DNA of 64,000 bases from an uncultured Bacillota bacterium (GTDB lineage: Bacteria; Bacillota_I; Bacilli_A; Erysipelotrichales; Coprobacillaceae): positions 1 to 64,000 of the forward strand of contig CASETM010000100.1 in assembly GCA_949290865.1 (NCBI GenBank), read 5' to 3'. Positions 43,651-51,759 of this stretch are shown piece by piece. The translations under genes and the position numbers were made by a program. The notes beneath the pieces are model-generated. The model had not been told where the DNA came from. It was given only the letters and a program-made list of their open reading frames with translations, and ran no database searches. Position 1 is the stretch's first letter; the number at the start of each line of letters is the position of its first letter.

Positions 43651-45344
43651 TACAATTCAATGATAATCGGTAAAACAACCGGTTTTTTTCCTGTCTCTCT
43701 ATAAATGAATTTATTGATCTTATCTTTGATATTCACTCTAACATCAACAGGATCAAGCTGAGGAGACTGCTGGTATTCTTTCAGTCCATCTTCAGTTATT
43801 TCCATGATTCCCTTGATGATATTTTCAGAATCTTTCAGATAAATAAATCCTCTTGTCTGGACATCAGTGTTTGCTATACTTTTTTTGGTTTTATTGTCAA
43901 TGGTCATACCAATGATCACGACACCATCTTTTTGCAGCTGGTTTCGATCATCAATAACTTTGACACCAACATCACCAATACCAATACCATCGATCATGAT
44001 ATCATCGATTTCAATTGTATCACGATAATCTAACAAAACACCATTTTTAAACGTAACCGTTTCTCCATTATCCAAAATAGCAATACGATCATCGTCTATA
44101 AACATTTCTTTGGCAAGATCACTCGAAGCGACGAAATGCTGATACTCTCCTTTGATTGGTATAAAATATTTTGGATTTAAAATCTGCAGCATGACCTTGA
44201 TATCTTCCTGACTGGCATGCATTGATGACAGTTCTTTGTTTCTAATAAAATGAATATGTGTATCAGTCTTGTATAATTCATTGATTGCCCGATTGGCAAT
44301 TTTTTCGGTCCCTGGCAAAATTGGTGAGGCAACAACAAATGTATCATCTTCTTCAAGCTGTAGAAATTCATCACCACCGCCAATGATATCCAAAATATCA
44401 TGATAGATCCTTCTTGGACTTCCACTTAATAAAATAACAAGTTTATCAGCATATTTTGGTTTATTGATATCTTCCTTTTTAGCAAGAATATGATCTTCGA
44501 TATCGAGAATCGGCTTTCTCTTATTTTTTGAAATTCTCAATAAAGAATTTGTATTGTCATATTTATCGCGTCCATAGAACACGATTTTACGATTATACTT
44601 TTTGGCTAGATGAACGATTTCCTGTGTTCTGAAGATATTTTGTGCATAGCTGGAAATAATGATTCTTCCCTGAGCATCTTCAAAAACACTTTCTATTTTA
44701 GATGTCAGTTTGTGCTGAGGTGATGTGTACCCATCATTTTTTGCATATGATGACTCACACATCAGCGCCAGGACACCATGCTTGCCAATTTCCATAATTT
44801 TCTGAATATTACATCTGAATTTCTCTGGTGCCCCAAAATCAATGATAAATTCACTTGAATAAACGATATAACCATGTTTGGTTAAAAAAGCAATTCCTAC
44901 ACTTCCAGGAATAGAATGAGTGATTGGGAAAAACTCGACATGTATTCCTCCAATCTTTAAAGAAGCATTCATATTGATTCGTTTGATCTGATAATTGAAT
45001 TTAACATTTGAATGCCTTAAATATCTCTTTAACATCTGATCAATAAGATCAGCCGTCAAATCAGTTGTATATATAGGCGCATTGATCTCCTGTAACAGAT
45101 AAGGTAACGCTCCCATAACATCATCATGTCCATGAGAAATCAGTATTGCCTGGATTCTATCCTGATTCGCTTTTAAATAATCAAAATTAGGAATGATGAT
45201 ATCTACTCCCAGTTTATCTGATTCAGGAAAACGAAAACCTGCATCAATGATAAATATTTTATTTTCTATTTCTAAGCAATACATGCTTTTTCCCATTTCT
45301 GCCTGTCCACCTATAGGTGTAATTTTTACTATATTATCTCGCAT
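43650..45344 (-). CDS. rnjB: ribonuclease J, J2-like with altered active site
   Basis: A 564-residue RNase J-family protein (MBL, beta-CASP and C-terminal domains). Bacillus places rnjB between the dpa/spoVF cluster and spoIIIE, as here. Metal ligands are partly lost. The HxHxDH motif is HGHDDV (71-76). The GDFKFD aspartate is Glu165. The histidine before GEY in the beta-CASP motif is Lys398. H143 and H376 remain. J2 subunits are often weak or inactive partners of J1, so this probably acts in a complex. J1 is not in the window. Start ATG with the SD GGAGGG. Confidence 0.88.
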   Translation of the reverse strand: MRDNIVKITPIGGQAEMGKSMYCLEIENKIFIIDAGFRFPESDKLGVDIIIPNFDYLKANQDRIQAILISHGHDDVMGALPYLLQEINAPIYTTDLTADLIDQMLKRYLRHSNVKFNYQIKRINMNASLKIGGIHVEFFPITHSIPGSVGIAFLTKHGYIVYSSEFIIDFGAPEKFRCNIQKIMEIGKHGVLALMCESSYAKNDGYTSPQHKLTSKIESVFEDAQGRIIISSYAQNIFRTQEIVHLAKKYNRKIVFYGRDKYDNTNSLLRISKNKRKPILDIEDHILAKKEDINKPKYADKLVILLSGSPRRIYHDILDIIGGGDEFLQLEEDDTFVVASPILPGTEKIANRAINELYKTDTHIHFIRNKELSSMHASQEDIKVMLQILNPKYFIPIKGEYQHFVASSDLAKEMFIDDDRIAILDNGETVTFKNGVLLDYRDTIEIDDIMIDGIGIGDVGVKVIDDRNQLQKDGVVIIGMTIDNKTKKSIANTDVQTRGFIYLKDSENIIKGIMEITEDGLKEYQQSPQLDPVDVRVNIKDKINKFIYRETGKKPVVLPIIIEL

Positions 45345-45429
45345 ATGCCCTCCATGACTTTATTTTTGTGTCGTACTATGACATTTCTATTTTTATTTTA
45401 CCAAATTCTCTTCAAAAGAAAAAGTTGAA

Positions 45430-46017
45430 TTACTTATTATTTTCGATAAAGAGTGGCTGGATCTGCTGCCCCTGCAATGCATATTTCATAGTTTCGATGA
45501 TCAGACGGTGATCAGCAAGCATGCTGTTTGGTTTCTTGACAATATCATCCTGATACATGGGTACCAGATAATAATTCTTGCGATTAAGAAGATCCATCAT
45601 ATTTTTTCCACTAGCTCCCAGAACATCATTGCTGCAGATTCCTAAAACGATATTTTTCTTATTCCTTAATGTAGATTTAACTGCCATGGTCACTGCATTG
45701 TCATTCAGTCCATGGCACAGTTTGGCCAAAGTATTCCCACTGCAAGGATAAACGACCATTAGGTCCAAAGGAATCTTTGGCCCAAACAGCTCGGCTTCAA
45801 CTTCGTTGACAATGACTTTTTTCTGTATGATTTCTTCAATTTCTTTTCTAAGATTAGCTGCCTGATAGAATCTTGTATCATAATGAAGGACCTTGAATGA
45901 CATAAATACATAAATATCCACATCATATTTATTCAGTTCATTAAGAAACACCATAAAATTTGATAAAGAACAGAATGATCCGGTTACTCCTACACCAATT
46001 TTCTTACCTTTTAGCAT
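45430..46017 (-). CDS. dpaB: dipicolinate synthase subunit B
   Basis: Flavoprotein-like subunit of dipicolinate synthase (SpoVFB), making the spore-core chelator from dihydrodipicolinate. 195 residues. GVGVTGSFCSLSNFM is the flavodoxin-like start. VVYPCSGNTLAKLCHGLNDNAVTMAVKSTLRN and GICSNDVLGASGKNMMDLLNRKNYYLVPMYQDD are the family core. Its start overlaps dpaA by 14 bases. asd, dapG and dapA, which follow in Bacillus, are missing. Confidence 0.93.
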   Translation of the reverse strand: MLKGKKIGVGVTGSFCSLSNFMVFLNELNKYDVDIYVFMSFKVLHYDTRFYQAANLRKEIEEIIQKKVIVNEVEAELFGPKIPLDLMVVYPCSGNTLAKLCHGLNDNAVTMAVKSTLRNKKNIVLGICSNDVLGASGKNMMDLLNRKNYYLVPMYQDDIVKKPNSMLADHRLIIETMKYALQGQQIQPLFIENNK

Positions 46018-46636
46018 TTCGCATCACCTTATCCATCGACTGGAACATCAGCCAGGCTGATTCATAAGGAAAATAACGATTAGGTAAATTTCGCAAAGAT
46101 ACATAACGATCGAGGCATAAAGTATTTGCCAAATCATAGATACACTCATATTTCAGATCCTGATAATCAATATCAGGTGAAGGAATGGTATTAATAATAT
46201 AATCATAATATCCTGTCATCAGATGAATATCAATATGCTGATAATCTTTCTTTATTTCATCAATATTTTTATAGTTACGGTTAGCAATCGTGATCTCATT
46301 GTTTATCTTTAAGACTTTGGCCAGCTGCCTTGCCAGATCGCCAAAACCTAAAATCAGGATTTTCTTATTAATCATACATGTTTTTTGCACTGCAAGCAGG
46401 AAACCTGCAACTGTCAATGTATTATTAAAATGTCTAAAATCGGGATCATCGTTAATTCTGAAGTTCCCTCTGCTGTCATTTAATGTAAAAACCAGCGATC
46501 CTAATGGCTGATGATCACTGTCAATATAATAAAAATCCAGACCTTCCTGATATTCAGTAATAGCATAGCCATTTTGTATAAAAATCTGTTTTAAATAAAA
46601 ACTTCTGTTATCATTAACACTTATATACCCTTTCAT
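46004..46636 (-). CDS. dpaA: dipicolinate synthase subunit A (short)
   Basis: NAD(P)-binding subunit of dipicolinate synthase (SpoVFA). About 210 residues against nearly 300 in Bacillus; the N-terminal part is reduced. The Rossmann motif (ILGFGDLARQLAKVLK), INTIPSPDIDYQDLKYECIYDLA and YFPYESAWLMFQSMDKVM are present. ATG 46636 has the SD GAGGTG; the TTG at 46648 is rejected. A sigma-K-like promoter and a start-codon hairpin sit at its 5' end. Confidence 0.85.
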   Translation of the reverse strand: MKGYISVNDNRSFYLKQIFIQNGYAITEYQEGLDFYYIDSDHQPLGSLVFTLNDSRGNFRINDDPDFRHFNNTLTVAGFLLAVQKTCMINKKILILGFGDLARQLAKVLKINNEITIANRNYKNIDEIKKDYQHIDIHLMTGYYDYIINTIPSPDIDYQDLKYECIYDLANTLCLDRYVSLRNLPNRYFPYESAWLMFQSMDKVMRNAKR

Positions 46637-46667
46637 ATCACACCTCAATATATCATATGAAAGAGTA
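46626..46667 (-). promoter_or_regulatory. dpaA start-codon hairpin
   Basis: Minus strand: TACTCTTTCATAT (complement of 46655-46667) pairs with ATATGAAAGGGTA (complement of 46626-46638): 13 pairs, one of them U-G, loop 16 bases. The loop holds the SD GAGGTG and the 3' arm the ATG. The geometry matches spoIIM. Confidence 0.75.
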
Positions 46668-46677
46668 TCGATTGTGT
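46651..46677 (-). promoter_or_regulatory. sigma-K-type promoter of dpaA
   Basis: AC (46676-46677), 16 bases, CATATGATA (46651-46659) on the minus strand. This fits the sigma-K pattern AC-16/17-CATAnnnTA exactly. The -10 overlaps the 5' arm of the hairpin. spoVF is sigma-K-controlled in Bacillus. Confidence 0.5.
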
Positions 46678-47003
46678 TAATTGCTTTTTGGATAAATCTG
46701 CAGTGTCATCATTGAAATGATTTCTTCAACGCGGGGTGAAACAAGATCAACCGCCTGTAAAACCATCCTCTTTTCATCATATACCTGTTTACAGATATAA
46801 TGAAATTCACACTTTAAAGAATAGATTCGTCGCCCTTTTTCTTCAATAGAAATCTGATAAAAAAGTGTTTTATACTGTTCTTTTTGTCCATAAGAGATGT
46901 TCATAACAGCTTTGACATCTTCATAATTATCAATAAATGCACTTTCCAATGTATTGACATGTAAACTGACAAGATGTAATTGAGAAATATCATGTGTTTT
47001 CAC
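46677..47003 (-). CDS. hypothetical protein
   Basis: A 108-residue protein I do not recognise. It appears soluble and beta-rich, with one Cys pair region (KCEFHYICKQV) and an LQAVDLVSPRVEEIISMMTLQIYP tail. The start is GTG at 47003, seven bases behind a full SD GGAGGT (complement of 47011-47016). It lies just upstream of dpaA on the same strand; its stop overlaps the proposed dpaA -35. It could belong to the sporulation set, but no motif shows this. Confidence 0.65.
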   Translation of the reverse strand: MKTHDISQLHLVSLHVNTLESAFIDNYEDVKAVMNISYGQKEQYKTLFYQISIEEKGRRIYSLKCEFHYICKQVYDEKRMVLQAVDLVSPRVEEIISMMTLQIYPKSN

Positions 47004-47107
47004 CTTTCTTACCTCCTATCTTTCTATATGCTTTTTTATTCCCCTTTTACTTCTGTTATTTACATTTTGCAAAGAATTATTAAAATAGTTGATAGAAGGA
47101 GAACATT

Positions 47108-47614
47108 ATGAACTATCTAATATGTATTTTTTCACTCTGTCTGTGTTTTTTCTATGACCCACTCTACAATAACTATACCAGTCTGTTAAATGGACCATAT
47201 CATTTCCTGTATGTGTTATGGATCGCTGTTTTAACTTTGTATCTGTTTAAAAATATAATCAGGCATGCGCCGACACAACGAGAAAAAATATTGATTTGTC
47301 TACTTGGCTTTTTCTTTATTTTAGGCAGTTATCTGCCCTATTATTCACCTTTTTATCTTTTTTCATTTTTGCACGTGTTTCTTCCTTTGCTGTCTATAAT
47401 TCTTTATCTGCTGTATATTTTTTTAATTATTTTCAGACATTATAAAAAAGAGCCTTCTCAGGCTCAGATATTATATCAATGGTATTTCTGGGGACTTTCA
47501 CTTATCTCCCTCTTGATCATCTTCTTTGGACATATCAATGGTATCTGTGAAATCGCAACAGTATATCTTACCATTTTTCTGATAGAAAAGATCAAAATTA
47601 TCGATGATTCATAA
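47108..47614 (+). CDS. membrane protein, unknown
   Basis: A 168-residue protein with five or six hydrophobic segments (about 4-17, 31-48, 60-76, 82-108, 124-140, 146-160) and short basic loops. No family recognised. The SD is GAAGGAG. It overlaps the convergent DJ-1 gene by 17 bases at the 3' end, with no terminator between them. Confidence 0.7.
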   Translation: MNYLICIFSLCLCFFYDPLYNNYTSLLNGPYHFLYVLWIAVLTLYLFKNIIRHAPTQREKILICLLGFFFILGSYLPYYSPFYLFSFLHVFLPLLSIILYLLYIFLIIFRHYKKEPSQAQILYQWYFWGLSLISLLIIFFGHINGICEIATVYLTIFLIEKIKIIDDS

Positions 47615-48152
47615 GATAATTATACTGCATTCCCTGTCTTAAAGCACTGGCATCATATCCTAAATACTCAAGAATTGAATAACCAAATTCCAAAGCTGCA
47701 GCAGGCCCTTTACCAGTAATCACATTACCGTCAATCTGGACAATAGCTTCCTGATAATTGGCACCTGTTAACTGATCTTCAAAACCGGGAGCACATGTAC
47801 ATACCTTATCCTTTAAGACTCCCGCTTTCGCCAAGGCAATTGGTCCAGCACAGATAGCGGCAACAAGTTTTCCATTATCAAAAAAGTTTTTGATCAAATC
47901 TGTTACCCTTTCATCATCTCTTAAATTTGTTGATCCTGGCAATCCTCCAGGCAAAACAATGCCATCATATTCATCAATGCTTTCATCAAATACTTTATCC
48001 ATTTTTATTGTAATCTGATGAGAACTCGTTACCATATCACTGTCCATTCCAATCATATCAACCTGGACATTCGCTCTTCTTAAAATATCAACAGGTGTCA
48101 AAGCTTCTACTTCTTCATATCCTTCTTTAAATAAAACTGCTATTTTTTTCAT
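47598..48152 (-). CDS. DJ-1/PfpI family protein
   Basis: A 184-residue DJ-1 superfamily protein. VLFKEGYEEVEALTPVDILRRANV holds the conserved Glu. The nucleophile elbow AAICAGPIALAKAGVLKDK has the reactive Cys. PGFEDQLTGANY and GPAAALEFG follow. It is closest to the YajL/ThiJ type (protein or nucleotide repair of glyoxal damage is proposed for these). The SD is GGAGGC. It is a monocistronic unit. Confidence 0.9.
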   Translation of the reverse strand: MKKIAVLFKEGYEEVEALTPVDILRRANVQVDMIGMDSDMVTSSHQITIKMDKVFDESIDEYDGIVLPGGLPGSTNLRDDERVTDLIKNFFDNGKLVAAICAGPIALAKAGVLKDKVCTCAPGFEDQLTGANYQEAIVQIDGNVITGKGPAAALEFGYSILEYLGYDASALRQGMQYNYLMNHR

Positions 48153-48343
48153 ATTTTGCCTCCTTAGATAACTCTATTTTACCATGAAAGAAAGATAAGT
48201 AAACAATTGTAAATATGAATTTGAAGTATTATAATAAATCGTGTAGTGACATCCATGCACTAACCGCACAAATACAAAACCGACAAAAACACCGTATCTG
48301 TAATGAATGGTAGTTATATATCATATCTGCAATCATTTATACC

Positions 48344-48380
48344 AGTTATCATTTTAAGCATACGTGATAACTTGTTTTTG
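48344..48380 (+). promoter_or_regulatory. possible attenuator in the coaBC leader
   Basis: AGTTATCA (48344-48351) pairs with TGATAACT (48365-48372) and is followed by TGTTTTTGTTTG, just before the SD. The 244-base gap upstream of coaBC also has TAGTG/CACTA (about 48244-48264) and repeated ATCTG(C/T)AAT motifs. No known riboswitch was recognised. Confidence 0.4.
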
Positions 48381-48396
48381 TTTGAAAGGAAAAAAG

Positions 48397-49575
48397 ATGA
48401 AAAAAATAATAATTGGAATTACTGGCAGTATCGCCATATACAAAACGTGCGATCTCATCAGTCAGTTAAAGAAAAAAAACTATGATATAGAAGTTATCAT
48501 GACAGAAAATGCTACCAGATTTATCAATCCCCTGACCTTTGGGTCATTGATTGGAAAACCTGTTTTCACTGATGACTTCGATGAAACCGGTTATCAGATA
48601 AAACACATTCATATCGTTGAAAATGCTTCATGTTTTATCATCGTTCCAGCAACAGCCAATATTATCGCTAAAATTGCCAATGGTATTGCTGACGATCCAG
48701 TTTCATCAGCATTTTTAGCTGCAACCTGTCCAAAAATCATTGCTCCAGCAATGAATGTTCACATGTATGAAAATACAGCAACTCAGAAAAACATAGAAAT
48801 ATGCCGTTCTTACCACATTCATTTTATCGAACCGGCAGTTGGACATTTAGCCTGTGGTTATGAAGGAAAAGGACATCTTGCACCACTTGAAGATATTCTT
48901 GAATATATTGAATATGTGACCAGCGAACATCCTTTAAAAGGAAAACATGTTCTGGTCAGTGCCGGACCAACTCAGGAAGCCTTGGATCCAGTTCGCTATA
49001 TTACGAATCATTCCAGTGGGAAAATGGGTTATGCTATTGCTGTAGCAGCCAGAAACTGGGGTGCTCATGTAACCCTGATCTCAGGTCCAACAAATTTGAA
49101 AAAACCTTTTGGCGTTGATGTTATTGATGTCATAAGCGCAAATGATATGTTTGAAAGAATTAAAGACTTTATGGATTTTCAGGATTATATCATCATGTCG
49201 GCAGCTGTCGGTGATTATCGCCCTGTTTCATACAGTCATCACAAAATCAAAAAGAAAGATCATGAAATGGTTATTCAGGTAGAAAAAAATCCTGACATTC
49301 TTGCTTATCTGGGTCAGCATAAAAACAGACAGACGATTTGTGGATTTGCAATGGAAACTGAAAATGTGATTGATAATGCAAGGAAGAAATTCACAGAAAA
49401 AAACTGTGACCTGATAGTCGTTAATGATCTCTTTGAAGATGGTGCCGGTTTTCAAAATGATACAAATAAGGTTGCCTTGATCACGAAACACTTCGTAGAT
49501 TATCTTCATCTCATGTCAAAAGAAGAGCTGGCTTATAGAATCATTGATAAATTAATCAAGATCAAAGGAGAATAA
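48397..49575 (+). CDS. coaBC: bifunctional phosphopantothenoylcysteine decarboxylase/synthase
   Basis: Makes 4'-phosphopantetheine: CoaB joins 4'-phosphopantothenate with cysteine, CoaC (FMN) decarboxylates. About 392 residues. CoaC half (1-190): GITGSIAIYKTCDL, HIHIVENA (catalytic His), PAMNVHMYEN and the Cys of HLACGYEGKG. CoaB half: SAGPTQEALDPVRYITNHSSGKMGYAIA, and Lys in HHKIKKKDHE. ATG 48397 has the SD GAAAGGA. It lies two bases before coaX, giving two CoA-pathway enzymes together. Confidence 0.95.
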   Translation: MKKIIIGITGSIAIYKTCDLISQLKKKNYDIEVIMTENATRFINPLTFGSLIGKPVFTDDFDETGYQIKHIHIVENASCFIIVPATANIIAKIANGIADDPVSSAFLAATCPKIIAPAMNVHMYENTATQKNIEICRSYHIHFIEPAVGHLACGYEGKGHLAPLEDILEYIEYVTSEHPLKGKHVLVSAGPTQEALDPVRYITNHSSGKMGYAIAVAARNWGAHVTLISGPTNLKKPFGVDVIDVISANDMFERIKDFMDFQDYIIMSAAVGDYRPVSYSHHKIKKKDHEMVIQVEKNPDILAYLGQHKNRQTICGFAMETENVIDNARKKFTEKNCDLIVVNDLFEDGAGFQNDTNKVALITKHFVDYLHLMSKEELAYRIIDKLIKIKGE

Positions 49576-49577
49576 AT

Positions 49578-50351
49578 ATGTTAGTTGTCGTAGATATTGG
49601 AAATACAAATATAACTATGGGATTGGTTCAAGGCAATCATATTGTTGGTAATTATCGTTTAACAACAAAACTGCAAAGAACATCTGATGAATATGGATTT
49701 ATGATCCTGTCATTTTTGGATGCCTACAATGTCAGAGTTATCCAGATTGAAAATGTCATTATTTCATCAGTTGTTCCTAAAGTCATGTACTCATTTACAA
49801 ATTCGATAAGAAAATATTTTCATAAAGAACCTATTATCGTAGGTCCAGGAATCAAGACTGGGATCTCAATAAAAATAGATAATCCGCGTTCATTAGGTGC
49901 AGACCGGCTGGTAGATGCTGCTGGTGCCTATTATTTAAATAAATGTGCCTGTCTGGTTGTTGATTTTGGCACAGCTACAACTTTTGACGTTATTAATTCA
50001 AAAGGTGAATTCCTAGGTGGTGCCATCGCTCCTGGACTACAGATTTCTGTAGAAGTTTTATCAAGTCATGCCGCAAAACTTCCTGAAATAGAAATCAAGA
50101 AACCAGAAAATATCATTGGTAAAAATACAGTTGACAGTATGCAGTCTGGTGTGGTTTATGGCTATATCGGTTTGACCGAAAAAATTATCAATGAAATCAA
50201 AAGCAGTTTCCCAGAACCATTAAAGGTTGTCGCAACTGGTGGTTTAGGAAGAATGATCTATCATGAAACCGATCTGATTGATTCCTATGATCCAGATCTG
50301 ACTTTTAAAGGCTTAAAAATGATTTATGATATTCAAAAAAGAGCTAAATAA
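49578..50351 (+). CDS. coaX: type III pantothenate kinase
   Basis: First step of CoA synthesis; the ATP site is of ASKHA type and the enzyme is not feedback-inhibited by CoA. 257 residues. Motifs: VVDIGNTNITMGL, GPGIKTGISIKIDNPRSLGADRLVDAAGA, VDFGTATTFDVI, GGAIAPGLQIS and VVATGGLGRMI. The SD AAAGGAG lies inside the end of coaBC. The terminator at 50335 ends the unit. Confidence 0.95.
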   Translation: MLVVVDIGNTNITMGLVQGNHIVGNYRLTTKLQRTSDEYGFMILSFLDAYNVRVIQIENVIISSVVPKVMYSFTNSIRKYFHKEPIIVGPGIKTGISIKIDNPRSLGADRLVDAAGAYYLNKCACLVVDFGTATTFDVINSKGEFLGGAIAPGLQISVEVLSSHAAKLPEIEIKKPENIIGKNTVDSMQSGVVYGYIGLTEKIINEIKSSFPEPLKVVATGGLGRMIYHETDLIDSYDPDLTFKGLKMIYDIQKRAK

Positions 50352-50365
50352 AATAGCTCTTTTTC
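50335..50365. terminator. bidirectional terminator
   Basis: AAAAAAGAGCTA/TAGCTCTTTTT with a seven-base loop between convergent coaX and the DUF421 gene, overlapping both stops. Confidence 0.9.
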
Positions 50366-51039
50366 TCGTTTTTTAGACAATATTGTATATTACCTTTATT
50401 ATCCTGATATAAAAACTCTATATCCTCTAAAACTATACCTTTCACTTTCAAGTGCTGCTTCAGCCATTTTTTATCTTTTTCAATCAGCTTCAGATTGGCA
50501 TCCAGGATCGTTCCTTCCTTGATAAGTTCTATCGGTCTGTATTCATGATGAGATTTCATATGCAGATCTTCGTACTGCACGCCCCTGGCACTGGTTTTAG
50601 GATAGAAAGAAAATCTGCCATTGGTCTCTAGAATGATCAATTCCAGATCAATCAGATTAAAATATCCATTAACTCTGCAAATCATCAAAAATTCATCAAT
50701 ATCAAGCTTACTGATTTTTAAAGCCTGGCAGTTAAGCTGGTCATTTTCATAGAGAACGATCGGATTTCCTTCAATGAAAGTTCTAACTGGTTTCGAAATT
50801 CTTGTAACATAAGACAACAGGCACGTCGTCAAGCCAAAAATCAGCATTGCAATAATTGACTGCAGACAGTTCTGAAAAGAAGAAACCGATAGTTCTGATG
50901 CAATCGAACCAATCGTAATACCAATAATATAATCATACATACTTAACTGCGTAATCTGTCTGTATCCCATCATTTTTGTCAGGATAAACAGAATAATTAT
51001 TGAAAAAAAAGGTAACAGAATCATTTCCAGCATATGCAT
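50344..51039 (-). CDS. DUF421/YetF family membrane protein
   Basis: About 231 residues. Three N-terminal membrane helices (first: LEMILLPFFSIIILFILTKMMG) are followed by RQITQLSMYDYIIGITIGSIASE, the YetF signature. The C-terminal DUF421 domain has LIDLELIILETNGRFSFYPK. Some YetF-like proteins influence spore germination or envelope; function here is unknown. The start is uncertain: the ORF extends to 51084, but ATGs at 51039 or 51033 behind GGTGAT fit the family's start better. Confidence 0.8.
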   Translation of the reverse strand: MHMLEMILLPFFSIIILFILTKMMGYRQITQLSMYDYIIGITIGSIASELSVSSFQNCLQSIIAMLIFGLTTCLLSYVTRISKPVRTFIEGNPIVLYENDQLNCQALKISKLDIDEFLMICRVNGYFNLIDLELIILETNGRFSFYPKTSARGVQYEDLHMKSHHEYRPIELIKEGTILDANLKLIEKDKKWLKQHLKVKGIVLEDIEFLYQDNKGNIQYCLKNEKKSYFI

Positions 51040-51100
51040 ATCATCACCATTATAAGTATAACCAGAAAAGAAAAAATGAAACAAAATTTATTTGTTTCAT

Positions 51101-51742
51101 TTAGTATCCTAAATCTTCGTTAACAACAATGACCTTGATACGATTGACATTTGACTGATATCCCATTTTAACAAAACTTGAACAGATACAGTCAGATGAT
51201 TTACAGTCTAGACACTTTCCTGCTTTTGTACAAGGTGTATTTTTATTCAGACGCATAGCATTGGCAGGAGCAGCAACATTACGAATATGATTAATTGCCG
51301 CTTCTTCAGTTGTGAAAATTTTGTTTCTGCCCACAATGACTAGTACCTCTTTTGGTCCATAGATCATAGCAGCAACACGATTGCCAGTGCCATCAATATT
51401 GTATAAACATCCATTCATCGTTACTGCATTTGAACTTGTTATATAAATATCTGCCAAGAAAGATTCTCTAAAAATACTCTGTACCTGTTCTCTTGTCAGA
51501 CCTTCCTGATAACGGTCTAAGAACTGGACATCACTGTTACGAAGCTTATCGATGACTCCTGTTTCAAATAAAGTCATTGATCCTCCTACTCCCACTTTTA
51601 CTCCCGGTTTAAGATAATCATCAAGAAACGTCAATAACTGCTGGGAATTATCTAAATGAAAAAGTTCCATATTATTATTCTGAAAAGCTTTTTCCATTTT
51701 TTCTCTTTTTAATTTGATTAACCTGTTTAAATTTTCATCCAT
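51101..51742 (-). CDS. LUD-domain protein (LutC/DUF162-like)
   Basis: A 213-residue protein of the LUD superfamily. Signature VGVGGSMTLFETGVIDKLRN, DIYITSSNAVTMNGCLYNIDGTGNRVAAMIYGPKEVLVIVGRNKI, and a Cys-rich tail CTKAGKCLDCKSSDCICSSF. LutC proteins take part in iron-sulphur lactate oxidation, but lutA and lutB are absent. The standalone Cys-tailed type common in anaerobes has no settled role. The upstream gene on this strand is feoB. Confidence 0.85.
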   Translation of the reverse strand: MDENLNRLIKLKREKMEKAFQNNNMELFHLDNSQQLLTFLDDYLKPGVKVGVGGSMTLFETGVIDKLRNSDVQFLDRYQEGLTREQVQSIFRESFLADIYITSSNAVTMNGCLYNIDGTGNRVAAMIYGPKEVLVIVGRNKIFTTEEAAINHIRNVAAPANAMRLNKNTPCTKAGKCLDCKSSDCICSSFVKMGYQSNVNRIKVIVVNEDLGY

Positions 51743-51759
51743 GATTTCAATCCTCTATT

